Assembly: GCA_015064415.1 (NCBI GenBank)
Contig: SVSG01000006.1
Location: forward strand, 1-64,000
Direction of reading: 5' to 3'
From: Oscillospiraceae bacterium
Lineage (GTDB): Bacteria > Bacillota > Clostridia > Oscillospirales > CAG-272
Length of the DNA: 64,000 nucleotides
This document shows positions 14,539 to 20,956 of this stretch, piece by piece. The position numbers and the translations under genes were made by a program. The notes beneath the pieces were generated by a model. The model saw nothing but the letters and a program-made list of their open reading frames with translations, had not been told where the DNA came from and did no database searches. Position 1 is the stretch's first letter. Every line of letters starts with the position of its first letter.

Positions 14539-15681
14539 ATGATCACACGCATCAGCGCCAAGCGCATCGTCACGCCGGGGGGCGTGATTGGTGGCTTTGT
14601 CTACTTTGAGAACGGAAAAATCACATACGTAGGCGGCGAAAGCCGTCCTTTTGACCGCGAGATCGACGCGGGCGAGCGTTACGTGCTCCCCGGCTTGATC
14701 GACACGCACGTGCACGGCGCGCGCGGCTTTGACTTTTGCGAAGCGGACGTCGAGGGCATCCTTGCCGCCGTCGAGCATCACGTGCGCCACGGCGCGACCA
14801 CGCTTTTCCCCACCGTGACCTCGTCGGATTTTGCCCGCACCTTTGGTGCGCTGGAAAACCTGGAAAAGGCGATGCAAGACCCGCGCGGCGCCGCCATTGC
14901 GGGTGTGCATCTGGAGGGGCCGTACCTCTCGCTTGCGCAATGCGGCGCGCAGGATAAATCGCTGATAACTCCACCCGTTCGGGGAGATTATGAAAAACTG
15001 ATCGACCGCTTCGGTGCGATCATCAAGCGCTGGGACTACGCGCCTGAGCGCGACGAGGGCGGCGAATTTTGCGCGTATCTGAAGGCACACGGCATTCTGC
15101 CCTCCGCAGGACACACCGACGCCATTTACGACGATATGAAGCTTGCGCGCGAGAACGGCTGCCGCCTCATCACGCACTTTTACTCCTGTACCTCCACCAT
15201 CACGCGCGACCACGGCTTCCGCCGCCTTGGCGTACTGGAATGCGGCTACTTGTGGGATGACATGTATATTGAGATCATCGCGGACGGCAAGCACCTGCCC
15301 CCGGAGCTGTTGCAGCTGATCTTCAAGCTCAAGCCGCACGATAAGATCCTGCTGATCAGCGACGCGCTCAAGGTCACGGGCGAAAACGCCCTCGCCTCCT
15401 CGGTCGGCACCACGCCCTGCATCATCGAGGACGGCGTGTGCAAGCTGCTTGACCGCTCTGCGTTTGCGGGCAGTATCGCCACCGCCGATCGCCTTTTGCG
15501 CACCGTGGTGCGAGAGGCGGGGCTCCCCCTTTCCGATGCGGTGCAGATGGGCGCGACCAATCCCGCCGCGCTGATGGGCCTCAATAAGGGCGCGCTTGCC
15601 GCAGGAATGGATGCGGATATCCTGATCACGGACGAGGATTTTGTGCCGCAGATCATATTCAAGGGCGGCGCTCAAATTTGA
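14539..15681 (+). CDS. nagA: N-acetylglucosamine-6-phosphate deacetylase
   Basis: Removes acetate from GlcNAc-6-P to give glucosamine-6-P in amino-sugar catabolism and cell-wall recycling. The 380-residue amidohydrolase has the HxH metal motif (H57, H59 in PGLIDTHVHG), Glu126 in HLEGPYLS, His192 (AGHTD), His213 (THFYSC) and the catalytic Asp275 (LISDALKVTG). Length is normal. The ATG at 14539 follows AAGGAGGGG; the longer upstream frame runs through the promoter. It forms its own unit, with a terminator and a palindromic repeat separating it from nagB. Confidence 0.95.
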   Translation: MITRISAKRIVTPGGVIGGFVYFENGKITYVGGESRPFDREIDAGERYVLPGLIDTHVHGARGFDFCEADVEGILAAVEHHVRHGATTLFPTVTSSDFARTFGALENLEKAMQDPRGAAIAGVHLEGPYLSLAQCGAQDKSLITPPVRGDYEKLIDRFGAIIKRWDYAPERDEGGEFCAYLKAHGILPSAGHTDAIYDDMKLARENGCRLITHFYSCTSTITRDHGFRRLGVLECGYLWDDMYIEIIADGKHLPPELLQLIFKLKPHDKILLISDALKVTGENALASSVGTTPCIIEDGVCKLLDRSAFAGSIATADRLLRTVVREAGLPLSDAVQMGATNPAALMGLNKGALAAGMDADILITDEDFVPQIIFKGGAQI

Positions 15682-15689
15682 CGTTTTCT

Positions 15690-15730
15690 CACCCCGTTTG
15701 CCGCCTTTTTGCGCAAACGGGGTGTTTTTG
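15690..15730 (+). terminator. nagA terminator
   Basis: 12-bp stem CACCCCGTTTGC with its complement, 11-nt loop, followed by TTTTT. Confidence 0.85.
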
Positions 15731-15753
15731 AGGGGAAAATTGGTCGGGGATGA

Positions 15754-15806
15754 CTACTCTTCCGTCAGCCATACGGCTGCCACCTTCCCTCACAAGGGAA
15801 GGCCAC
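15754..15806. repeat. Single-unit palindromic intergenic repeat
   Basis: Two adjacent hairpins, CCGTCAGCC/GGCTG-type and CCTTCCCT/AGGGAAGG, in the same order and spacing as the units of the dimer at 14274-14434, and beginning with a similar CTAC. A monomeric member of that repeat family. Confidence 0.6.
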
Positions 15807-15885
15807 TTAACTTGTTACCTCTTGGCAATAGACGGCAACAATCCCCGCACGCGCGTTTTTGTAATCTTTTTTGTTATTTTTGCTA

Positions 15886-15914
15886 TTTACAACCGGAATG
15901 TTTCTTGTTATAAT
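15886..15914 (+). promoter_or_regulatory. Promoter of the nagB-uxuA operon
   Basis: TTTACA (15886-15891) and TATAAT (15909-15914), 17-nt spacer, 30 nt before the nagB ATG. Confidence 0.78.
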
Positions 15915-15943
15915 GATAGTATCACCGAAAGGAGATTTTTGCT

Positions 15944-16708
15944 ATGCTTTTGAAGCAATTTATGACCGACAAGCTGAACGTCAAGATCTTTGAGAACCGC
16001 ACCGCAATGGGTGTGGACGCCGCGCGCGACGTGGCATCTGAGATGCGCCGCCTGCTTGCCGAAAAGCCCGTGATCAATATGATCTTCGCCGCTGCCCCCT
16101 CGCAGTCGGATTTCCTTGCCGCCCTGATTGCGGAAACGGACATCGACTGGAAGCGCGTGAACGTGTTCCATATGGACGAGTACATCGGCATTGGCAACGA
16201 TCACCCGCAAAGCTTTGCCAAATTTGTCAAGACCCACGTGGCGGACAAGTTCCGGGTCGGCGCGTTTTACCCCTTGAACGGTGCCTGCGAAAACGTATCC
16301 GCCGAGTGCGCGCGCTACGAAAAACTGTTGCGCGACTTCCCCGTGGACATCGTTTGCATGGGCATTGGTGAGAACGGACACATCGCGTTCAATGACCCCG
16401 GTGTGGCGGATTTCACCGACCCCGTATACGTCAAAACCGCAAAATTGGACGAGGTCTGCCGCAATCAGCAGGTCAACGACGGGTGTTTCCCCACCATCGA
16501 CGACGTGCCGAAATATGCAATGACGCTGACCGTTCCCGCACTGGTGGCGGCACCCAAGCTGTTCTGTATCGTTCCCGCCCCCACCAAGGCAAAGGCCGTC
16601 AAGGCCACGCTTATGGGTGAGATCACCGATCTTTGCCCCGCCACCATCCTGCGCACGCGCGAGGATGCCGTTTTGTATCTTGACCGCGACAGCGCGGCAC
16701 TTCTGTAA
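15944..16708 (+). CDS. nagB: Glucosamine-6-phosphate deaminase family protein
   Basis: Converts glucosamine-6-P to fructose-6-P and ammonia. The 254-residue sugar isomerase-fold protein has FHMDEY (Asp78/Glu79) and the MGIGENGHIAFNDP block with Glu143 and His146, both hallmarks of NagB. The following RNQQVNDGCF segment places it in a divergent NagB-like branch rather than the Escherichia or Bacillus type, so a related aldose-amine substrate is possible. AAGGAG precedes the ATG. It leads a four-gene operon, tying amino-sugar and hexuronate breakdown together. Confidence 0.87.
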   Translation: MLLKQFMTDKLNVKIFENRTAMGVDAARDVASEMRRLLAEKPVINMIFAAAPSQSDFLAALIAETDIDWKRVNVFHMDEYIGIGNDHPQSFAKFVKTHVADKFRVGAFYPLNGACENVSAECARYEKLLRDFPVDIVCMGIGENGHIAFNDPGVADFTDPVYVKTAKLDEVCRNQQVNDGCFPTIDDVPKYAMTLTVPALVAAPKLFCIVPAPTKAKAVKATLMGEITDLCPATILRTREDAVLYLDRDSAALL

Positions 16709-16722
16709 GGAGGAAAACGCAA

Positions 16723-17760
16723 ATGAAAATGACATTCCGTTGGTATGGCGAAAAGGATTGCATCCCGCTTGACCATATCAAGCAGATCCAGGGTATGAGC
16801 GGCGTGGTCACCGCCGTTTACGACGTGCCCGTGGGCGAGGTCTGGCCGCTGGAGCGCCTCCAAGCCCTGAAAGCCGCCTGCGACAAAGCGGGCCTTGAGA
16901 TGGAGGTGATCGAGTCCGTTCCCGTACACGAGGACATCAAGCTCGGTCGCCCCACGCGCGACAAGTACATCGAGGCGTACAAGCAGAACATCCTCAACTG
17001 CGGCGCAGTTGGCGTGAAGTGCATCTGCTACAACTTTATGCCCGTGTTTGACTGGCTGCGCACCGACCTTTACTTCAAGCATCCCGACGGCTGCACGTCG
17101 CTTGCCTACTGCCACGATACGCTGATGAAGCTGGATCCCAAGAACCTCTCTCTGCCCGGCTGGGATGAAAGCTACACCAAGGACGAGCTCAATGCCCTGC
17201 TTGAGGCATACGAGGGCATGACCCACGAAAAGCTGTTTGAAAATCTTGTTTACTTCCTCAACGCCATTATGCCCGCGTGCGACGCGGCTGACGTCAACAT
17301 GGCGATCCACCCCGACGACCCGCCGTGGGATATGTTCGGACTTCCCCGCATCATTTGCCGCGAGGAGGACTATGACAGAATGTTCGAGGCCGTGCCCAAC
17401 AAGCACAACGGCATCACCTTCTGCACGGGCTCGCTTGGTGCGGGTCGCTTCAACGATCTGCCGAAGCTTGCCGCAAAGCTGGCTAAGCGCACCTATTTTG
17501 CGCATCTGCGCCAGCTGAAGTACACAAACGATGTGGACTTTTACGAGAACGGCCACATCACCGAGCGCGGCGACGTGGACATTTACGCCATCGTCAAGGC
17601 GTTCGTGGACAACGGCTTTGACGGCTACGTACGCCCCGACCACGGGCGCAACATCTGGGGCGAGGATGCGAAGCCCGGCTACGGACTGTTCGACAGAGCT
17701 TTGGGCGCCACCTACCTTTACGGCGTGTTTGAGGCCGTGGAGAAAGGAGCCAAGAAATGA
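16723..17760 (+). CDS. uxuA: Mannonate dehydratase
   Basis: Dehydrates D-mannonate to 2-keto-3-deoxygluconate in glucuronate catabolism. The 345-residue protein starts with the family pattern TFRWYGEKDCIPLDHIKQI and contains IHPDDPPWDMFGLPRI and FAHLR, which carry metal- and substrate-binding residues, ending with RPDHGR. Length is close to the shorter (Firmicutes) UxuA form. It is 14 nt downstream of nagB and overlaps the SGNH gene by 4 nt (ATGA). The fructuronate reductase step is probably supplied by the SDR two genes on. Confidence 0.93.
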   Translation: MKMTFRWYGEKDCIPLDHIKQIQGMSGVVTAVYDVPVGEVWPLERLQALKAACDKAGLEMEVIESVPVHEDIKLGRPTRDKYIEAYKQNILNCGAVGVKCICYNFMPVFDWLRTDLYFKHPDGCTSLAYCHDTLMKLDPKNLSLPGWDESYTKDELNALLEAYEGMTHEKLFENLVYFLNAIMPACDAADVNMAIHPDDPPWDMFGLPRIICREEDYDRMFEAVPNKHNGITFCTGSLGAGRFNDLPKLAAKLAKRTYFAHLRQLKYTNDVDFYENGHITERGDVDIYAIVKAFVDNGFDGYVRPDHGRNIWGEDAKPGYGLFDRALGATYLYGVFEAVEKGAKK

Positions 17761-18401
17761 AAATTCTGTTTTTCGGAGACAGCATCACGGATGCCCAGCG
17801 CGTCAGAGATAAGGTCACCTTCCCCAACTCCGCGCTTGGCTTCGGCTTTGTGATGCAGATCGCGGGGCGACTTTTTGAAAAATCCCCCGTGGATTACGAG
17901 GTCATCAACCGCGGCATCAGCGGCAACCGCATCGTGGATCTTTACGCGCGCGCCAAGATCGACTGCTGGAACCACGAGCCGGATCTGATCAGCATTCTGA
18001 TCGGCATCAACGATATCTGGCACGAGGTCGAGCGCCAGAACGGCGTGGAGCCGGATCGCTTCGAGCGGATCTTCCGCATGCTGATCGAGGACACCAAGGA
18101 GCGACTGCCGAACACGAAGCTTTTGCTTTGCGAGCCCTTCGTGCTGAAGGGGCGCGCCACCGAGGAGGGCTGGGACAAGTTCAGCGAGTGCACGATCTAC
18201 GCGAAGATCGTGGAAAAGCTGGCAAAGGAATACGACCTTTACTTCCTGCCCCTGCAGGCCGCATTTGACGAGGCCGCCGAAAAGTACGGCGGCGAGGAAT
18301 TCCTGTTCGACGGCGTGCACCCCTCCACCAAGGGCGCCACGCTGATCGCGTGCGAATGGATGAAGCTTTTTGAAAAAATCGAGGAGGATATGAAGAAATG
18401 A
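17757..18401 (+). CDS. SGNH/GDSL-family hydrolase
   Basis: Probable cytoplasmic esterase of 214 residues, likely removing acetyl or other acyl groups from imported sugars. The four SGNH blocks are visible: FFGDSITD (Ser nucleophile), RGISGNR (Gly), GINDIW (Asn) and the C-terminal DGVHPS (Asp/His). There is no signal peptide. It overlaps uxuA by an ATGA and the next SDR gene by 4 nt, so the three are translationally coupled. Its place in a uronate operon suggests it deacylates uronate-containing oligosaccharides; that is inference. Confidence 0.87.
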   Translation: MKILFFGDSITDAQRVRDKVTFPNSALGFGFVMQIAGRLFEKSPVDYEVINRGISGNRIVDLYARAKIDCWNHEPDLISILIGINDIWHEVERQNGVEPDRFERIFRMLIEDTKERLPNTKLLLCEPFVLKGRATEEGWDKFSECTIYAKIVEKLAKEYDLYFLPLQAAFDEAAEKYGGEEFLFDGVHPSTKGATLIACEWMKLFEKIEEDMKK

Positions 18402-19228
18402 AAACTCCCTTTCAAGTGGATCTTTCGGGCAAGGTAATTGCCATCACCGGTGCCGGCGGCATCATCTGCAGCGCGTTTGCCAAGGCACTTGCCGCCAACG
18501 GCGCGAAGGTGGCGCTGCTCGACATCAACGAGGAGGCGGCACAAAAGTACGCCGCCGAGATCGGCGAAAATGCTATCGCCGTGAAGTGCAACTGCCTGGA
18601 CAAGGCAAGCATTGAACAGGCCAAGGCCGCCATCAACGCCAAGTTCGGCGCAGTCAACTTCCTGATCAACGGTGCGGGCGGCAACAATCCCCGCGCTTCC
18701 ACCGACAACGAGACGATGACCCCCGATCTTGAGGGCGTAAAGGACTTTTTCGCGCTGGAGGAAAGCGGCCTTAAGTTCGTATTCGACCTGAACATCACCT
18801 CGGCGTTCCTTACCACGCAGGTGTTCGCCCCCGATATGATCAAAACGGGCGGCAACATCATCAACATCAGCTCGATGAACGCATTCCGCCCCCTGACCAA
18901 GATCCCCGCGTACAGCGCCGCCAAGGCGGGCATCAGCAACTTCACGCAGTGGCTTGCGGTGCACTTTGCGCCCTGCAACATCCGTTGCAACGCCATCGCC
19001 CCCGGCTTCTTTGTCACCAATCAGAACCGTGCCCTGCTCTTCCACGAGGACGGCACGCCCACGCCCCGCACGGGCAAGATCCTTGCCGCCACGCCCATGA
19101 AAAAGTTTGGCGAGATCGAGGATCTGATCGGATGCCTTCTGTGGCTTGCCGATGACAACGCCAGCGGCTTCGTCACGGGCACCGTCATCCCCGTGGACGG
19201 CGGATTTTCTGCATACAGCGGAGTCTGA
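18398..19228 (+). CDS. SDR oxidoreductase, probable fructuronate reductase
   Basis: NAD(P)-dependent short-chain dehydrogenase of 276 residues. The Rossmann glycine motif is GAGGIICSA (from residue 18), NGAGG at 91-95, and the catalytic residues are Ser159, Tyr172 and Lys176 (YSAAK). The long insert after NGAGGNNPRA matches the family annotated as D-mannonate oxidoreductase in Firmicutes and Bacteroidetes. Next to uxuA it most likely reduces fructuronate to mannonate. Last gene of the operon, followed by a strong terminator. Confidence 0.85.
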   Translation: MKTPFQVDLSGKVIAITGAGGIICSAFAKALAANGAKVALLDINEEAAQKYAAEIGENAIAVKCNCLDKASIEQAKAAINAKFGAVNFLINGAGGNNPRASTDNETMTPDLEGVKDFFALEESGLKFVFDLNITSAFLTTQVFAPDMIKTGGNIINISSMNAFRPLTKIPAYSAAKAGISNFTQWLAVHFAPCNIRCNAIAPGFFVTNQNRALLFHEDGTPTPRTGKILAATPMKKFGEIEDLIGCLLWLADDNASGFVTGTVIPVDGGFSAYSGV

Positions 19229-19256
19229 TGACACGCATAAAGGCGCGTCATCAGAC

Positions 19257-19302
19257 AGGGAGGGAGCACCTTTTAAGGAAAGGTGCTCCCTCCCTCTTTT
19301 TC
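19257..19302 (+). terminator. Terminator of the nagB-uxuA operon
   Basis: Very stable 17-bp stem beginning AGGGAGGGAGCACC, 4-nt loop, followed by CTTTTTC. Confidence 0.9.
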
Positions 19303-19348
19303 TTGCATCTGCAAGAAAAATTCACCCTCTCTCACCAAACCTTTTCAC

Positions 19349-19374
19349 ACAAAAACACCCCGAAACGGTATGAG
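19349..19374 (+). repeat. Left copy of a 26-bp direct repeat
   Basis: Identical over 26 bp to 20906-20931. At the right end this sequence is the left arm and loop of an intrinsic terminator; here the right arm is missing and another hairpin follows. The two copies bound an AT-rich three-gene cassette. Confidence 0.8.
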
Positions 19375-19403
19375 AAAAGCGCACGGCGAGCCGTGCGCTT
19401 TTC
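19374..19403 (-). terminator. Terminator of the AT-rich regulator/unknown operon
   Basis: Stem GAAAAGCGCACGGC with its complement, 3-4 nt loop, T-run TTTTC on the minus strand. It ends the gene at 19408-20226. Confidence 0.78.
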
Positions 19404-19407
19404 TCCT

Positions 19408-20226
19408 TTATCCTTCGTAATCCTTTTGTACCAGGTGATAACGCTTGATATGTCGAACCCTACCGGTTGCAGGATCAAGCTCTTCAAACAAATCTTCCTT
19501 ACTTGATCTGAAAACACCGATGTAAACATATCCTTTTTTGGATTTGGCAAAGGTCACACGATCGCTAAAATCATTGTAAAAGACATCATTTGTTTCTTTC
19601 CATTCCTCATAAATTACCTTTTCCGCAATGTAATTCAGCCAATTCTTCTCTTCTTTTTCCTTAGAAGAGATAATCCAATGATGTCTTGGCAAAAACCACG
19701 GACTTTTCCCTTTTGCCGCCCCTTTTGCATACAATATTTGCATCAGTCCAAACTTGTTTTTTTCCGTAACATCCCACCCAAACACATCACAGCATTTCAA
19801 AAAAATATTTTGCGCAGCTGTACCGTAGCAATGCCCCACCATAAGTTTTCTTTTCAAAGTGAGATTGCCTTCATATGGTTGCTCAACCCAACGGGGCTGA
19901 CAGCGAACCGCTTTGATCTCATCAAAAATGTATGTCTTACGTTCGACCTTTGGCGCGTTGCTAATGCTCTTTGTTTCCGTCATTGCATGATCTTTGCTAA
20001 GAATTTCAACAGTCGGGTGTGGATAAACGAGATCACGTATTTCATTGTTTTCAAAAAAACGTACAGAAATAGTCAACGGGGTGTTTTCCTCTTTCTTTAC
20101 ACCAACAACTTTACCAACGCCAAACTTTTGATGTTTAACCTGCTGCCCTAAAGTCAAGACTGTACTTTTTGCAACACTTTGATCATAATATAGGGTTATT
20201 ACCGTCTTTCTTATATTATTTTCCAT
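19408..20226 (-). CDS. Unknown protein with a PcrA/UvrD-like Tudor segment
   Basis: A 272-residue soluble protein. Residues about 25-75 (GQQVKHQKFGVGKVVGV... LVYPHPTVEIL) resemble the small Tudor/KOW-like domain found at the C-terminus of PcrA/UvrD helicases and in CarD-type RNA polymerase binders. The remaining 200 residues, including LMVGHCYGTAAQNIF and WFLPRHHWI, are unrecognised and contain no helicase motifs. I chose the ATG at 20226, 16 nt after the stop of the upstream regulator; the longer frame overlaps that gene. Base composition is AT-rich compared with the flanks. Function unknown; an interaction with transcription machinery is only a guess. Confidence 0.62.
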   Translation of the reverse strand: MENNIRKTVITLYYDQSVAKSTVLTLGQQVKHQKFGVGKVVGVKKEENTPLTISVRFFENNEIRDLVYPHPTVEILSKDHAMTETKSISNAPKVERKTYIFDEIKAVRCQPRWVEQPYEGNLTLKRKLMVGHCYGTAAQNIFLKCCDVFGWDVTEKNKFGLMQILYAKGAAKGKSPWFLPRHHWIISSKEKEEKNWLNYIAEKVIYEEWKETNDVFYNDFSDRVTFAKSKKGYVYIGVFRSSKEDLFEELDPATGRVRHIKRYHLVQKDYEG

Positions 20227-20242
20227 AATCTTTTCCTTTCTC

Positions 20243-20515
20243 TCACAAAATAAAATTTCTTTCATCGCTCGAAAAACTTTCATAGTCAAAGTACATCCCA
20301 ACATTTGGTACCTTGACAATGGGATACCCCATCTCGCGCAAGTATTCCACGTTTCTGCCCACGGTTTTACGATCACAGGGGATCCCGATTTCGTTCAAAT
20401 AATCGCAAATTACCGTTTGGTTGATGGGTCGCGCTTTGGTCGTTAAGCGCAGTACGTTCAACACATACACGATAATGACCTTTTTGGCAATGCTCTTTTT
20501 AGGATCGTGCAACAT
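20243..20515 (-). CDS. Small winged-helix transcriptional regulator (WYL-type N-terminus only)
   Basis: A 90-residue protein matching the DNA-binding N-terminal part of WYL/DeoR-like regulators: a helical start, the ICDYLNEIGIPCDRKTVGRN recognition region and the wing MGYPIVKVPNVGMYFD. It stops where a WYL ligand-binding domain would normally begin, so it is a stand-alone or truncated regulator. AGGAGGG precedes the ATG. It is the first gene of a two-gene AT-rich operon and probably regulates it. A TATAAT at 20552-20557 may be its -10. Confidence 0.75.
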   Translation of the reverse strand: MLHDPKKSIAKKVIIVYVLNVLRLTTKARPINQTVICDYLNEIGIPCDRKTVGRNVEYLREMGYPIVKVPNVGMYFDYESFSSDERNFIL

Positions 20516-20640
20516 AATACCATCCCTCCTTTCATTGTCCCCTCATAAATAATTATACCAAATGCTGGTAGACAAAACTTTCCCAGCAAAGCCGCCTTTC
20601 GTTTTGTTTACAAATTATTCACAAATTGCACCCGAGCTTT

Positions 20641-20661
20641 TATGTTATAAATTATAACATA
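20641..20661. promoter_or_regulatory. 21-bp perfect palindrome, candidate operator
   Basis: Two perfect 10-bp arms TATGTTATAA around a single A. It lies between the divergent regulator (20515) and the RHH gene (20718), about where the -35 of a promoter with -10 TATAAT at 20683-20688 would fall. Either regulator could bind it; RHH proteins often repress themselves through such sites. Confidence 0.6.
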
Positions 20662-20717
20662 TTAATGTGAAAAAAGTCAATATATAATAGATATATCCTA
20701 ATTATGAGGTATATCTT

Positions 20718-20906
20718 ATGAACGATAAATTGATCATCAACAAAAGATCTTTGAAGGGCGAGGATGGCTATAAAACCTTTTCCATCCGCATCAAAGATGA
20801 AACGGTGGAAAAATTAAATTCTTTGGCCGCGACCACCAATCGCTCCCGCAACGAGCTGATCAACCTGCTCTTGGACTACGCCATAGAAAATTGCGAAGTA
20901 AAATGA
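20718..20906 (+). CDS. Ribbon-helix-helix (CopG/Arc-type) small regulator
   Basis: A 62-residue protein with the RHH pattern: a beta strand KTFSIRIKDETV, helix 1 EKLNSLAATT, the NRSRNELI turn and helix 2 NLLLDYAIEN. Such proteins bind DNA as dimers and commonly act as autorepressors or antitoxins. No toxin gene is adjacent; the next gene is convergent. It faces the WYL-type regulator across a perfect palindrome. It is AT-rich like its neighbours and ends inside the right copy of the 26-bp repeat. Confidence 0.75.
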   Translation: MNDKLIINKRSLKGEDGYKTFSIRIKDETVEKLNSLAATTNRSRNELINLLLDYAIENCEVK

Positions 20907-20931
20907 CAAAAACACCCCGAAACGGTATGAG
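20906..20931 (+). repeat. Right copy of the 26-bp direct repeat
   Basis: Identical to 19349-19374. Here it forms the left arm and loop of a complete terminator (20908-20946). Confidence 0.8.
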
Positions 20932-20946
20932 TTTCGGGGTGTTTTT
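20908..20946. terminator. Bidirectional terminator
   Basis: Stem AAAAACACCCCGAAAC with its complement and loop GGTATGAG; T-runs on both strands. It serves the RHH gene (+) and the convergent glycosidase-like gene (-). The same loop sequence recurs in the terminator at 57341-57383. Confidence 0.85.
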
Positions 20947-20956
20947 GATGTTTTTT

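Noticed and set aside
20243-20906. Toxin-antitoxin pair made of the RHH protein and its neighbour
   Set aside because: The RHH gene is divergent from the regulator and no small toxin-like gene follows it; the next gene is a convergent 671-residue glycosidase-like protein.
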